Part shown: one piece after another, positions 34,655 to 43,287 of the stretch
How the letters are laid out: the number at the start of each line of letters is the position of its first letter
Numbering within the stretch: position 1 is the first letter of the stretch
Source of the DNA: Roseibium sp.
GTDB taxonomy: Bacteria; Pseudomonadota; Alphaproteobacteria; Rhizobiales; Stappiaceae
Reading direction: 5' to 3'
NCBI GenBank assembly: GCA_017643925.1
Contig: JAEPML010000001.1
Location: 434,001-498,000 of the forward strand
Length of the DNA stretch: 64,000 nucleotides
Notes under the pieces: model-generated
Database searches by the model: none
The model's input: the letters and a program-made list of their open reading frames with translations, nothing else
Told to the model about the DNA's origin: nothing
Made by a program: the position numbers and the translations under genes

Positions 34655-35917
34655 ATGGCGCAGAGTACGCTTACAGCTTCTAAGAAACGGCTCAAGAACG
34701 CGGTGCATCGCTCCGAGGCCTCGACCCGGGAAGGCATGCTGGAGAGGCTGTTCACATTTGCCTTCAAGGGCTTTGTCTATCCGCAAATCTGGGAAGATCC
34801 CGACGTGGACATGAAAGCCCTGCGCCTGACACCAGACAGCAGGATGATCACGATCGCCTCGGGTGGCTGCAACGTGATGTCCTACCTGACGGCCAATCCG
34901 GCGGAGATCACGGCGGTCGACCTCAATCGTGCCCATGTTGCGCTGGGCCGTCTGAAACTTGCTGCTGCAAAGCATTTCCCGAATTACGAGACTTTCTATC
35001 GTTTCTTTGGAGAAGCCGACGAAAAGACAAATGTCGCGGCCTATAACCGGTTCCTGAAAGACAACCTCGATCCGGACACGGTTGCCTATTGGGAAGGCCG
35101 GGATCTGGCCAACTGGGGCCGCAAGCGGATCACGCTGTTCTCGCGCGACCTCTATCACCATGGCCTGCTTGGTTACTGCATCGGCCTTGGCCACCTGGTA
35201 GCCCGTCTTTACGGCATCGACCCCAAGCACATGGTCAAGACACGCTCGCTGGAAGAGCAGCGGAACTTCTTCGATACGGCACTGGCTCCGCTTTTTGACA
35301 AGCGCATGGTGCGCTGGGCTACTTCCAAGAAGATGTCGCTCTACGGATTGGGCATTCCGCCTGCGCAATATGATGCACTGGTTTCCGCCAACGCCGATGG
35401 CGACATGAGCGCCGTGCTGCGTCAGCGCCTTGAAAAGCTGGCCTGTGATTTTTCCATGCAGGACAATTATTTTGCCTGGCAGGCCTTCGGCCGCGGCTAT
35501 GCCCCGTCGGCTGATGAGACTTCGGGCGAATCCGGACCTCTGCCGCCCTATCTGAAACGGTCGCATTTTGACGATATCCGCGAACGGGCCGGTCGGGTTC
35601 GTGTGCTCAACCGCAATTTCACGGAACATCTGCAAAGCCTTCAGAACGACACTCTGGATGCCTACGTGCTGCTCGATGCTCAGGACTGGATGACGGATCA
35701 TCAACTGAATGCGCTGTGGTCCGAAATCACCCGCTCTGCGCGCCCGGGTGCCAGGGTGATCTTCCGCACCGCAGCCGAGCCGACCTTGCTGCCGGGGCGC
35801 GTGTCCGACGATATTTTGAACCGCTGGAGCTATGAGGAAGAGGAAAGTCTTGAACTTGGTCGGCAGGACCGCTCGTCAATTTATGGCGGCTTTCACCTTT
35901 ACGTCTTCAACGGCTGA
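34655..35917 (+). CDS. btaA: S-adenosylmethionine:diacylglycerol 3-amino-3-carboxypropyl transferase
   Basis: A 420-residue DUF3419 enzyme that moves the aminocarboxypropyl group of SAM onto diacylglycerol to make diacylglyceryl homoserine, the first step to the phosphate-free betaine lipid DGTS. Signatures: F-V-Y-P-Q-I-W-E-D-P near residue 38, the SAM site I-A-S-G-G-C-N-V-M-S-Y-L (about 65-76) and V-D-L-N; the C-terminal half is a partial second methyltransferase-like fold. It is 20 bases from btaB and preceded by a Pho box, so it is expected to be induced by phosphate shortage. ATG 34655 has GGGAGA upstream. Confidence 0.93.
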   Translation: MAQSTLTASKKRLKNAVHRSEASTREGMLERLFTFAFKGFVYPQIWEDPDVDMKALRLTPDSRMITIASGGCNVMSYLTANPAEITAVDLNRAHVALGRLKLAAAKHFPNYETFYRFFGEADEKTNVAAYNRFLKDNLDPDTVAYWEGRDLANWGRKRITLFSRDLYHHGLLGYCIGLGHLVARLYGIDPKHMVKTRSLEEQRNFFDTALAPLFDKRMVRWATSKKMSLYGLGIPPAQYDALVSANADGDMSAVLRQRLEKLACDFSMQDNYFAWQAFGRGYAPSADETSGESGPLPPYLKRSHFDDIRERAGRVRVLNRNFTEHLQSLQNDTLDAYVLLDAQDWMTDHQLNALWSEITRSARPGARVIFRTAAEPTLLPGRVSDDILNRWSYEEEESLELGRQDRSSIYGGFHLYVFNG

Positions 35918-35937
35918 GATCGGGTTCAGGACACGTC

Positions 35938-36594
35938 ATGAGCCAAGCCGCCGAAACTGCCCGGTTGATGGACGCGGTCTATCGTAACCAGCGTCACTTC
36001 TACGACCTGACCCGCAAGTATTACCTGCTGGGGCGTGACCGCCTGATTGAACGACTTACTCCGCCCCCGGGTGGTGTGGTTCTCGAGCTCGGCTGCGGCA
36101 CTGGCCGAAATCTGATTGCAGCGGCCAGACGCTACCCGGACGCCCGGTTCTTTGGTCTCGACATTTCCCGGCAGATGCTGGACACGGCAGAAAAGAACAT
36201 TGTTAGGGCAGGGCTGAGCGATCGTGTCACCCTGATCCTGGGGGATGCCGCAAATCCGATGGCGACACAAAGCCTTGGCGTGCATGGTTTCGATCGCGTC
36301 TTTTATTCCTATACCCTGTCGATGATCCCGATCTGGCGGGAGGCTCTAGCGGCCGGTGCGTCGCAACTTGCCGATAACGGCCGCATCCACATTGTTGACT
36401 TCGGACAACAGGGAAAACTGCCGGGCTGGTTCAAGGCCCTACTTTTCAGGTGGCTACAATCCTTCCATGTGTCACCACGTCATGACCTTCTGGCCGAACT
36501 TGAAAACCTGGCAGACAGGACGGGCACGACACTCTCGTTTCGGCATCTCTATCGCGGTTATGCCGATTACGCGGAGCTTGAAAAAGGGAAGTAG
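35938..36594 (+). CDS. btaB: Diacylglyceryl-homoserine N-methyltransferase
   Basis: A 218-residue class I SAM methyltransferase that trimethylates diacylglyceryl homoserine to the betaine lipid DGTS. The SAM-binding loop is V-L-E-L-G-C-G-T-G-R-N-L (about 49-60), followed by F-G-L-D-I-S. The opening with M-D-A-V-Y-R-N-Q-R-H-F-Y-D-L-T-R-K-Y-Y is typical of BtaB. It is co-transcribed with btaA (20-base gap). Confidence 0.93.
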   Translation: MSQAAETARLMDAVYRNQRHFYDLTRKYYLLGRDRLIERLTPPPGGVVLELGCGTGRNLIAAARRYPDARFFGLDISRQMLDTAEKNIVRAGLSDRVTLILGDAANPMATQSLGVHGFDRVFYSYTLSMIPIWREALAAGASQLADNGRIHIVDFGQQGKLPGWFKALLFRWLQSFHVSPRHDLLAELENLADRTGTTLSFRHLYRGYADYAELEKGK

Positions 36595-36716
36595 GACCAC
36601 ACTTGTTCAAGTTGCTGAAATGGGCCAGCCACACCTGAGGCTGCGTAGAGGCATTGAAAGTGGACGCCCTTGCCAGATCCTGGGCCGGACCCACAGGATG
36701 TTTTGACGCAGAGCGG

Positions 36717-37868
36717 TCAATTGACGATTGCTGACAGGTCCCGAATGAGATCGTCCACATTCAGGTCTTCGCGCACCGAGTAGTCAGGCTTGTTTTCGAA
36801 GGGGCCGACAAACGGTTGCGGATCGACAACATTTCCGGCAACGTCCACGGTCCAGCCGTTCTTGCCGTCGTCACACAGGCTGCCATCAGGAAATTCGACC
36901 GCCAGGGCATAGGCTCCCTTTTTCAGACCCGTGAAGGACTTGTTGGCATAAAGGCCGTAATAACCGTAACCAACCTCGCCAGTGCCGCCGAGCTTTCGTC
37001 CCGAAATGTCGTAGAGCGTCACCCGTCCGCTAGCTGAACAAGGCCGGATGGTGATTTTGACGTCTCCATCCTCTCCCAATCCGAACAGGGCCACGTCAAT
37101 GTCGCCGGGAGGCGCGCTGCCGGAAACGATGACCGCGCCGGATGGTCGATACTCGACAATTCCCTTTGTTGTGGCGAAGACATTGGTGAACTCGCCCGCC
37201 GTCTCTTCATCCGAGGTGAACGGGCCGCTGCGCTGATCGAAGTCGCCGACCGCAATGCCGTCGGCAGAAACGGGTGGCGGGGAGGCCGGTGGAGGGAGCG
37301 CCGCATTGGGCGCAGAGCCCGATGAAGGCGCCGTCGATTGCGGCAATGGCAATGCCGGGACAGGGAGTGCGACGGGCGAAGCCGGCAAAGGGGCCGGCGC
37401 GGACGGTTCCGTTGCAGGTGCAGGCGTTTCCGTCACTTTCGGTTTCACCGCCTCGTAGAGCGCGATAAATCCGTTGGACTGGCTGCCCCCGTTCTGGCAG
37501 ATCCGTCCCAGTTCGGTGACGATCTCGTAGCTTCCGGCCGACAGGCGCGCATTCCAGGTCGTAATTCCCTGACACCAGCTGTGCTGGTACGGATCGCAGT
37601 CGTTACGGGTCAACTCCCCTGACATCAGCGAGCGCCCTCCACTGCGCAATTCGTAGGGAATGCGTTCAACACCTTGTGGCCAGTTGATCCAGGTGCGGAT
37701 CAGGCCGATATCGCGTGCAGAGGAAAAAGAGAAACGGATCGTGTCGGTCAAACCGCAGCTGCCCTTGTTCCAATTGTCGATTATCACCGGTCCGATTTCA
37801 GCTTGTCCGTGAGAGGGCGTCGAAAGAAAGAGCAACGGGACGAAAACAGCGCATATTCGAGTATACAT
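36717..37868 (-). CDS. Exported protein of unknown function, Pro-rich linker, third gene of the operon
   Basis: A 383-residue secreted protein. A signal peptide (residues 1-21, ending S-H-G-Q-A) leads to an N-terminal domain (about 24-135) with paired cysteines (S-C-G-L, N-D-C-D, W-C-Q-G, R-I-C-Q-N). A Pro/Ala/Ser linker spans about 140-205. The C-terminal domain (about 205-345) resembles a bacterial pre-peptidase-like beta-sandwich: G-D-F-D-Q-R, then I-V-S-G-S-A-P-P-G-D-I-D-V-A-L-F-G and G-Y-G-Y-Y-G-L-Y-A-N. The tail is acidic (N-V-D-D-L-I-R-D-L). It starts 3 bases after the stop of the 864-residue gene, with GGGAGG before ATG 37868, so the two are translated from one message. No function is recognised. 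Confidence 0.75.
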   Translation of the reverse strand: MYTRICAVFVPLLFLSTPSHGQAEIGPVIIDNWNKGSCGLTDTIRFSFSSARDIGLIRTWINWPQGVERIPYELRSGGRSLMSGELTRNDCDPYQHSWCQGITTWNARLSAGSYEIVTELGRICQNGGSQSNGFIALYEAVKPKVTETPAPATEPSAPAPLPASPVALPVPALPLPQSTAPSSGSAPNAALPPPASPPPVSADGIAVGDFDQRSGPFTSDEETAGEFTNVFATTKGIVEYRPSGAVIVSGSAPPGDIDVALFGLGEDGDVKITIRPCSASGRVTLYDISGRKLGGTGEVGYGYYGLYANKSFTGLKKGAYALAVEFPDGSLCDDGKNGWTVDVAGNVVDPQPFVGPFENKPDYSVREDLNVDDLIRDLSAIVN

Positions 37869-37871
37869 CCG

Positions 37872-40466
37872 TCAACCTCCCTTCATGGGTCTGCACAGGG
37901 CTTCGGCGACCGTTTTTGCGGCTCCGCAATGTTCGAGCGCCTTGCGGTCTGGAATGAATCTGGAGCGACTGCAGCCCCAACCCTGTCCAACGCAGGGGCC
38001 GTTGGACACGTCCATGCAGCTGTCTGAACCGTCATGCGGCGTGGTCTGAAACCAGACCGACACACTCGAGGTCTTGCCGGAATGAACCCGGCAGATACAG
38101 TTCAACAACTTCGCCTTGGCGTCCTTCTTCAAAAGACGGTTCGCGAGACTGGCCATGCGCGAGGGATTATCGAGTTCCGAGGAAATCCGGGCCAGCAGCG
38201 CATTGGCGACATCTTCACCGATGGCGCAAGGTTCGCTGTTGCCGGCAGGTCCAGGAGATGGTTCGAATGTGGGCTCAGGATTGTTGGAGACGACCCACTC
38301 CGGCGGATCGCTGTCGTGGTCCTCGTCCTGGCGGGTCCCACCGGACGTTTGGGTCTTGGTTGGTTTTTTCGTTTTCGGTTCCGGCTTTTTCGTGACCTTC
38401 GGCTTCTGGGGCTTTTTCTGCTTGTCGTCCTTTTTCTCTTTCTCTTCGTCGTCCTTGGCGTCTGCAGGAAGAACGATGACGTCAATGGTCGCCTTTGCAT
38501 CCTTCTCGAAGCGGAAGGGGGAGCCGGAATCCCAGGTCGCGCTTTCCAGTCGGGCAGATACCTTGAATGTCAGTTCCACGGGATAAGTGCCAGGTTTGTC
38601 GGCCTCAAGATAAGCAACGGTTTCGTCACTCTTGTACACGGACCACAGATGATAGGTGGTTACGATAACGCCATCAGGTGAAACGGGTGCGAGAGCTTTT
38701 TCAATAAGCGGCTTCAGTTTGTTGCGCTGGTCACCACCCGTATTCGCCGTGAGAGTTACCGTAAGCTTTGGATTGTCACCTTTGGGCAGTTTGGCCGGTA
38801 CCGGGCTGTAGGTAAGCAGAAGCGGTGTCTTGAATGCCTTGCCGACCGCGATCTCAAGGCGTTTTCTGGCGAGTTGGCGATGATAGGTCCAGATACGCTT
38901 TATCTTCGGATAGACCTTGCCAATGAGCACCTTGGCCTCTTCCGGATTTCGGGTGCATTCTATGGCGCGTCCCTCGACAATGTTTTTCAGGCTGCGTTCG
39001 TCCTTGGCAAACTTCACGATTTTCCAAATCGGCAGATCGTAATGGGCACAAAAGCCCTCGGATTTGTCGCCGGAGACTCCGCCGAGAAACGCGTTGAGGT
39101 CGACATGCATCACCGCCAGTCCGTGACCGAGATCCTTTGAGCTCTTCATGATCTGAGCGGTAATCAACCCGAGTATGACTGGTGATACGCCCGGAAGCAC
39201 TCCGGCCATTTCGTCGAGGAATGCCTGTTCGACATCATCTCCTTCCAGGGCCTCTTTCGAGAGATAGATAGACAAGCCAAACAGAGCTGCCTTCGCAGCA
39301 ACAGTCTTCCAGGGAACATTGTGTATGAGGCCGTCCAGTTCGGTCGCTTCCTTGCCGAGATCTCGCATGATGTTGTCCATCAAATCCCGTTCCATGGGCA
39401 TCATGTCGTCCCATTTGGAGAGGATCGACGCTTTGTGGAAACCCTGTTTCTGGACTTTGCCGGCCTGTTCCATGAGCTTGGTGAATTCGGCTTCTCTCTT
39501 TGCCAGCAGTTCAGGAATGACCTCGTTTGTTGTCGGATCGCTCACCGCCTCGAACAGCTTGGACAACTTGCCCTCAAGGTTCTTCACTTTCGCAGTCCAG
39601 TTGGGATCGAGGCCTGCACCTGCCAGGTCGGTGCCCTTCAGGATGTCGTTGTTCATCCTTTCCAGGTATTTGGCGATCGTCTTTGGATTGGGGTTGGATG
39701 AACCCAGCTCATGCAGGAGTTTTTCGGACCACTGCCGCGCCGTGTTACCGCTGCCAACAGTGCTGTAAAGGCCAAGCTCTTCGGCGAAATGAGTGAGATC
39801 CACGCCGCCGCTGAAGACCTTTCCGGTTTTCTTGTCGAGATAATACAGCTTGCCGGCGCTGGCTTCGTATCTTTGCCGGAAGGCCTGCGCTCCCTTGCCG
39901 TAGAGCCCTTCGACAAGCTCGAGCGCGGCTTCGTCGCCCGCGGCGGCCTTCTTGGCAAGGTCGTCCATGGTTCCGACGTATCCGAGATTCGGAACTGCGC
40001 CGGACTTGCGGACGGCCTCTAGTGCATCCGCGCTGTTTTCCACGCCATCCATGAGTTGATTAGGTGGATAAAAGTTGGTGTTTTTCAGGATCGTGTTGGG
40101 ATCATGTTCGGTATTGGACAAGGTCATCTTGACCAGTTCCTGAAGGCGGCTCTGGGCCTGCCGCCAGGCCTTTGCCGCACCTTCCGGCCCGAGCTCCTTG
40201 AACTTTTCCTTGCTCAGCACCATTCGCAGGTCGTGATCGGATTTTCCGGGGATGTATTTCTTATTCTTGCTGATCCAGGACCCGACCCCCGCGATATCAA
40301 TCCCGGTTTCCTGGACAACCTGGGAAACAAGATCCTGCATGATGTCGTTGAGGGGCCGTGCCGCATTGGTCTCCTGGGCCAGGGGGGCGCCAGCCGAAAG
40401 GAAGACGATCACGATCGCCGAGCCAAGAGAGCGTGCCCGCACCCCCATGTTCTTGTTACAGGTCAT
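37872..40466 (-). CDS. Large exported protein of unknown function, second gene of the operon
   Basis: An 864-residue protein I do not recognise. Residues 1-34 are a signal peptide (A-I-V-I-V-F-L-S-A-G-A-P-L-A-Q). Residues 35-380 are mostly helical and charged. A weakly hydrophobic patch occurs at about 395-450 (L-F-G-L-S-I-Y-L and V-S-P-V-I-L-G-L-I-T). A beta-rich domain around 590-660 includes K-L-T-V-T-L-T-A-N-T-G-G and Y-P-V-E-L-T-F-K-V. A Lys/Glu/Asp/Thr/Pro-rich low-complexity linker covers about 665-720. The last about 110 residues hold eight or so cysteines (L-N-C-I-C-R, G-W-G-C-S-R), probably disulfide-bonded. Its ATG overlaps the stop of the broken first gene (ATGA at 40463-40466), showing translational coupling, and the next gene begins 3 bases after its stop. 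No catalytic motif seen. Confidence 0.75.
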   Translation of the reverse strand: MTCNKNMGVRARSLGSAIVIVFLSAGAPLAQETNAARPLNDIMQDLVSQVVQETGIDIAGVGSWISKNKKYIPGKSDHDLRMVLSKEKFKELGPEGAAKAWRQAQSRLQELVKMTLSNTEHDPNTILKNTNFYPPNQLMDGVENSADALEAVRKSGAVPNLGYVGTMDDLAKKAAAGDEAALELVEGLYGKGAQAFRQRYEASAGKLYYLDKKTGKVFSGGVDLTHFAEELGLYSTVGSGNTARQWSEKLLHELGSSNPNPKTIAKYLERMNNDILKGTDLAGAGLDPNWTAKVKNLEGKLSKLFEAVSDPTTNEVIPELLAKREAEFTKLMEQAGKVQKQGFHKASILSKWDDMMPMERDLMDNIMRDLGKEATELDGLIHNVPWKTVAAKAALFGLSIYLSKEALEGDDVEQAFLDEMAGVLPGVSPVILGLITAQIMKSSKDLGHGLAVMHVDLNAFLGGVSGDKSEGFCAHYDLPIWKIVKFAKDERSLKNIVEGRAIECTRNPEEAKVLIGKVYPKIKRIWTYHRQLARKRLEIAVGKAFKTPLLLTYSPVPAKLPKGDNPKLTVTLTANTGGDQRNKLKPLIEKALAPVSPDGVIVTTYHLWSVYKSDETVAYLEADKPGTYPVELTFKVSARLESATWDSGSPFRFEKDAKATIDVIVLPADAKDDEEKEKKDDKQKKPQKPKVTKKPEPKTKKPTKTQTSGGTRQDEDHDSDPPEWVVSNNPEPTFEPSPGPAGNSEPCAIGEDVANALLARISSELDNPSRMASLANRLLKKDAKAKLLNCICRVHSGKTSSVSVWFQTTPHDGSDSCMDVSNGPCVGQGWGCSRSRFIPDRKALEHCGAAKTVAEALCRPMKGG

Positions 40467-41104
40467 TGGGACGCCTCCTTGCGTGCGGCGATTTCAGCCA
40501 GGAGCGCATCACGCAGGTCCGTGGTGACGGACACGTCCTCGGTAAGCCCGGTGTCGCGTTGAAACGCCCTGATTGCTTCCTGGGTTTTCTGCGTCACCTG
40601 CCCATCCGGAATCCCGACATCGTAACCCATCACGGACAGCAGGGACTGAACCGTGATCACCAGATCAATGCCGGGTTCCGGAGCCGTAACGACAACACCA
40701 TCCGGGGATGTGTTGCTGCTCTCGGGAACGGCTACCAACGGAGCGGCAACCGAAAACGCGACGGCGGCGAGTTCCAGGTCGTTGCCTGTTTCATTCAGCC
40801 GGATCTCATAGTCGCCCGCTTCGTCGGGAGCCACGAAGTTCAACTGGCCGGTTTCGGTCCCCGATAGCGTTTCGCGGGAAACCGCGTGAAGCAGGTTCCT
40901 GTTGGCGCTGCCATGCGCTGTCCGCGCCGGAACAATCCCGATCCAGCTGTCCGGGCGGTAGTCAGCCGAGGCCGTGAAGGAGACTTCGATCGTGGCACCC
41001 GGTTCAAAAACCGTTTCCTGGAGTGTCAGTGACGCCGCGCTTCGGTCCAGTTCGACCTTGAAACTGATGCGCGCGAGTTCGGCATCAAGATCCGGATCGC
41101 TCAA
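40463..41104 (-). CDS. C-terminal fragment: beta-sandwich domain 3 and peptidoglycan-binding domain
   Basis: A 213-residue frame from TTG 41104; the same frame is open a little further upstream into the end of domain 2 (E-G-S-Y-E-I-R-L). Domain 3 runs from L-T-L-Q-E-T-V-F-E-P-G to A-G-D-Y-E-I-R-L-N. Residues about 150-205 are a PG_binding_1 domain (Q-S-L-L-S-V-M-G-Y-D-V-G and T-Q-E-A-I-R-A-F-Q-R). The fragment has no signal peptide, so alone it could not reach the wall. Its stop overlaps the start of the 864-residue gene. Confidence 0.55.
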   Translation of the reverse strand: MSDPDLDAELARISFKVELDRSAASLTLQETVFEPGATIEVSFTASADYRPDSWIGIVPARTAHGSANRNLLHAVSRETLSGTETGQLNFVAPDEAGDYEIRLNETGNDLELAAVAFSVAAPLVAVPESSNTSPDGVVVTAPEPGIDLVITVQSLLSVMGYDVGIPDGQVTQKTQEAIRAFQRDTGLTEDVSVTTDLRDALLAEIAARKEASQ

Positions 41105-42150
41105 CCGGATTTCATAGCTGCCCTCGCGGCTGGGAACCGGAAAGCGAATGGCCCCCCATTTCCACCGATGGCCTTGCGCACGAAAACGGTCTCGGCATTT
41201 GCCGTATCACTTCCGCCGGAGGCGCCTTCCGGAAACAGTCCGAGCCAGGCACCCGGGCCCATGTCGCCAGGATCGGCAATCGATACTTCAATCGTTCCGT
41301 CCGGAGCTGCTGTCGCAGGGGTAACCTGCAACTCGGCCATCGAGTGCGCTTCTTGAGGTGGCGTTTCCGGCGCAGGCGCAGCTTTTGGGGCGGACTGAGC
41401 CAGCGGGGCGCCGGAAAGCGCGTTGCTTCGGTAAACCTGAAAGTCCGGTTGCTCACGCATGTCACTGCAAGAGTTCTGCAGCCAGCACTCGTTCGGCCAT
41501 AGACCTTGCGGCAGACCATGCATGACGATCGAAGCCTTTTTTGTTTCCGCGATCGCCAGGCAGGCCTTCAGGTCATGTTCTCCGAAAAAACAGCCCTGCA
41601 GCCGGCACTTTGCCTCATCGCGCCAGGCATCCGGGTAAGTGGCCGTTCCGAAACAGGCAAGGGTGCCCATGAGTTCGTAGTCCGGTTCGGGCGGCGTTAA
41701 TCCGGCAGATGGAGCCGGGTCGGCGCTTTCTGTCGGTTGAGCACCCTCGACCGTCACCTTCACGGCGTCGGCAATGGCATAGCCTCCATCTGGCCAGTTC
41801 AGATAAAGACGCACCTCGTAGCGCCCTGCCGGGAGTTCCTTGAAGCGGTGACTGCCCGCCAGGGTGCCTTCTTCGAGCATTGCGAGGTCGAAATACTGTT
41901 CGGCAGTGTGGTCTTCTGCGGCCACGGCCAACCAATTGATCCCCGGCTCCGGCAGGCCGGAAAACCGTGCTTCGATCTGGCTTCCCTCAGATACTTGTGA
42001 CTGTGTGACTGAAATCTGCGGTTTGGCGGATGTCGGAGTCGATGCCGATTGGGAGACCGAGCTCGTTTGTTGTTCGAGCTGTTTGATTTCTCCACCAGCG
42101 CCCTGACTTGAGGACGGTTGGTCGGCGGGCTGCTGTGACTTCGCGAGTTC
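41101..42150 (-). CDS. Middle fragment: linker and beta-sandwich domains 1 and 2
   Basis: Open from the codon after the amber stop to a premature TGA at 41101-41103. The only listed start inside it is TTG 41931, in mid-domain and without a ribosome binding site. The continuous reading starts in a Gln/Ser/Thr linker, then beta-sandwich domain 1 (I-S-V-T-Q-S-Q-V-S-E-G-S-Q-I-E to Y-E-V-R-L-Y-L-N-W), a Cys-rich insert (C-F-G, C-R-L-Q-G-C-F-F-G, C-L-A-I, N-E-C-W-L-Q-N-S-C), and most of domain 2. The last 16 or so codons after the G6 tract are out of frame. Translation without readthrough is unlikely. Confidence 0.55.
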   Translation of the reverse strand, partial: ELAKSQQPADQPSSSQGAGGEIKQLEQQTSSVSQSASTPTSAKPQISVTQSQVSEGSQIEARFSGLPEPGINWLAVAAEDHTAEQYFDLAMLEEGTLAGSHRFKELPAGRYEVRLYLNWPDGGYAIADAVKVTVEGAQPTESADPAPSAGLTPPEPDYELMGTLACFGTATYPDAWRDEAKCRLQGCFFGEHDLKACLAIAETKKASIVMHGLPQGLWPNECWLQNSCSDMREQPDFQVYRSNALSGAPLAQSAPKAAPAPETPPQEAHSMAELQVTPATAAPDGTIEVSIADPGDMGPGAWLGLFPEGASGGSDTANAETVFVRKAIGGNGGPFAFRFPAARAAMKSG

Positions 42151-43026
42151 CTAGATTGCCTGTGACAAACCTCCGGCCGCAGCTTCTGCAATCAGTTCTT
42201 CCGCATGACCATCATAGGCTTCGGCAGTGAGGCCCATCTGGATCATACGGCCAAGAACATAGAGGGCCCTGACGTCGCCTGCATCTGCGGCCAGGGAAAT
42301 CAGGGACGACGCTTCGTCTTCGTAAAGCGTGTGTTCGGGCAGGTCGATCAACGCCAGACCGAGCACAATGACCGCCGTTGCGTCCAGAGATTCGGCCCGG
42401 CTTCGAAGGTCGGCAAGGTTTCCGGCGGGAACAGGAACTCCAACAGCGTCCGCCAATCTTTTCACCCGGCGAGACGCAATGACCTTTACATCGGTTGTGC
42501 CACCTGATTGGGCCAACTGGACGTTTTCCGCATAGCATTGTTCCAACCGGTCGATCGCCTTGCGACTTCCGCGCAAGGAAACGCTGAGTTTCCGGATACC
42601 GTCCACATCAACGCGCAGCCGGCCACCACTCGCAATCTCGTCAAGCGCTCTCTGTACCTGGTTTTCGGGAATAAGGATGCGCAGTAGTTCGTTCGTGGCG
42701 CCGATACCTTGGGCACGTAGCGTCCAGCTGTTGTCGACCCTAGTAAAGGTCTTGTAGGTCGCATTCTCTTGAAACGGGGCCGAGGTGTCATATACGGTCA
42801 AGGCATAACCCACTGAGGGAGCCCGCAGCATCATCAGGTATTTTCTGTTGTTTCCCAGCCTGCCGACCAGACAGTAGGCGAAACTTCCATTCTCGAAATA
42901 GGACGCTCCTTCCCAGAAGCCAACCTTGAACTCGGTTTGAACTTCGGCGCTGAGCACTTCCTTTTGCCAGGGCAGAAAAAAGCAGACGACCGCACAGAAA
43001 ATGACAAGGCAAAGGCGTCCGAACAT
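42151..43026 (-). CDS. N-terminal fragment: exported protein with Sel1-type repeat
   Basis: A 291-residue open frame with its own good start (AAGGGGGAA before ATG 43026) and a signal peptide (residues 1-27, ending V-L-S-A). Residues 28-165 form a beta-rich domain (F-K-V-G-F-W-E-G-A-S-Y, L-R-V-D-V-D-G-I-R-K-L-S-V-S-L) that loosely resembles the IalB-type invasion-associated fold. Residues about 205-290 fit Sel1/TPR-like helices (L-I-S-L-A-A-D-A-G-D-V-R-A-L-Y-V-L-G-R-M). It ends at amber 42151-42153. As the only fragment with a clean ribosome binding site it could still be made as a truncated, secreted protein. Confidence 0.7.
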   Translation of the reverse strand: MFGRLCLVIFCAVVCFFLPWQKEVLSAEVQTEFKVGFWEGASYFENGSFAYCLVGRLGNNRKYLMMLRAPSVGYALTVYDTSAPFQENATYKTFTRVDNSWTLRAQGIGATNELLRILIPENQVQRALDEIASGGRLRVDVDGIRKLSVSLRGSRKAIDRLEQCYAENVQLAQSGGTTDVKVIASRRVKRLADAVGVPVPAGNLADLRSRAESLDATAVIVLGLALIDLPEHTLYEDEASSLISLAADAGDVRALYVLGRMIQMGLTAEAYDGHAEELIAEAAAGGLSQAI

Positions 43027-43287
43027 CGCATTCCCCCTTGATGCGCTCTGCCTCCAGCCGTTGGAAGGGCGAGGTATCGACCCGGCTCGCTCGGCGGGGT
43101 CACGCGTTTTGTTGGGTTAGTCGGTTAATGAATAGAAACAATCACTTCGAACTCGGTCAATTGGTAGAAATACGCTAATTCAACCTATGGTGTTGTTGAT
43201 GGTAGTAGTTTCCCTTTATCGTCTACAAAGTCGATTGTTGTTATCTTTATGCCATCAGTTTCGGTGGGAATTCCGGAAGGGGAGACC

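Larger units (their letters stand above)
40463..43026 (-). pseudogene. Large exported envelope protein gene broken by an amber codon and a frameshift, first gene of the operon
   Basis: Three open frames on the minus strand join into one ancestral gene of about 854 codons. TAG at 42151-42153 ends the first frame, but the same frame continues open with S-Q-A-I-stop-E-L-A-K-S-Q-Q, consistent with a CAG to TAG change. The frame then runs to a G6 tract (41152-41157); one extra G would join it to the third frame as N-G-G-A-I-R-F-P-V. Joined, the product has a signal peptide, an N-terminal domain, a Sel1-type repeat (about 200-295), a Gln/Ser linker, three related beta-sandwich domains and a C-terminal PG_binding_1 domain. 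Downstream genes overlap or abut it. Either the gene is decayed or the pieces are made separately; sequencing error at one site is possible but would not explain both. Confidence 0.8.

Noticed and set aside
41140-41170. Programmed -1 frameshift at the G6 tract instead of mutation
   Set aside because: The tract does not offer a proper X-XXY-YYZ heptamer (the P-site codon would re-pair with TGG), and an amber codon 1 kb upstream in the same gene already blocks expression. Left as an unlikely alternative.
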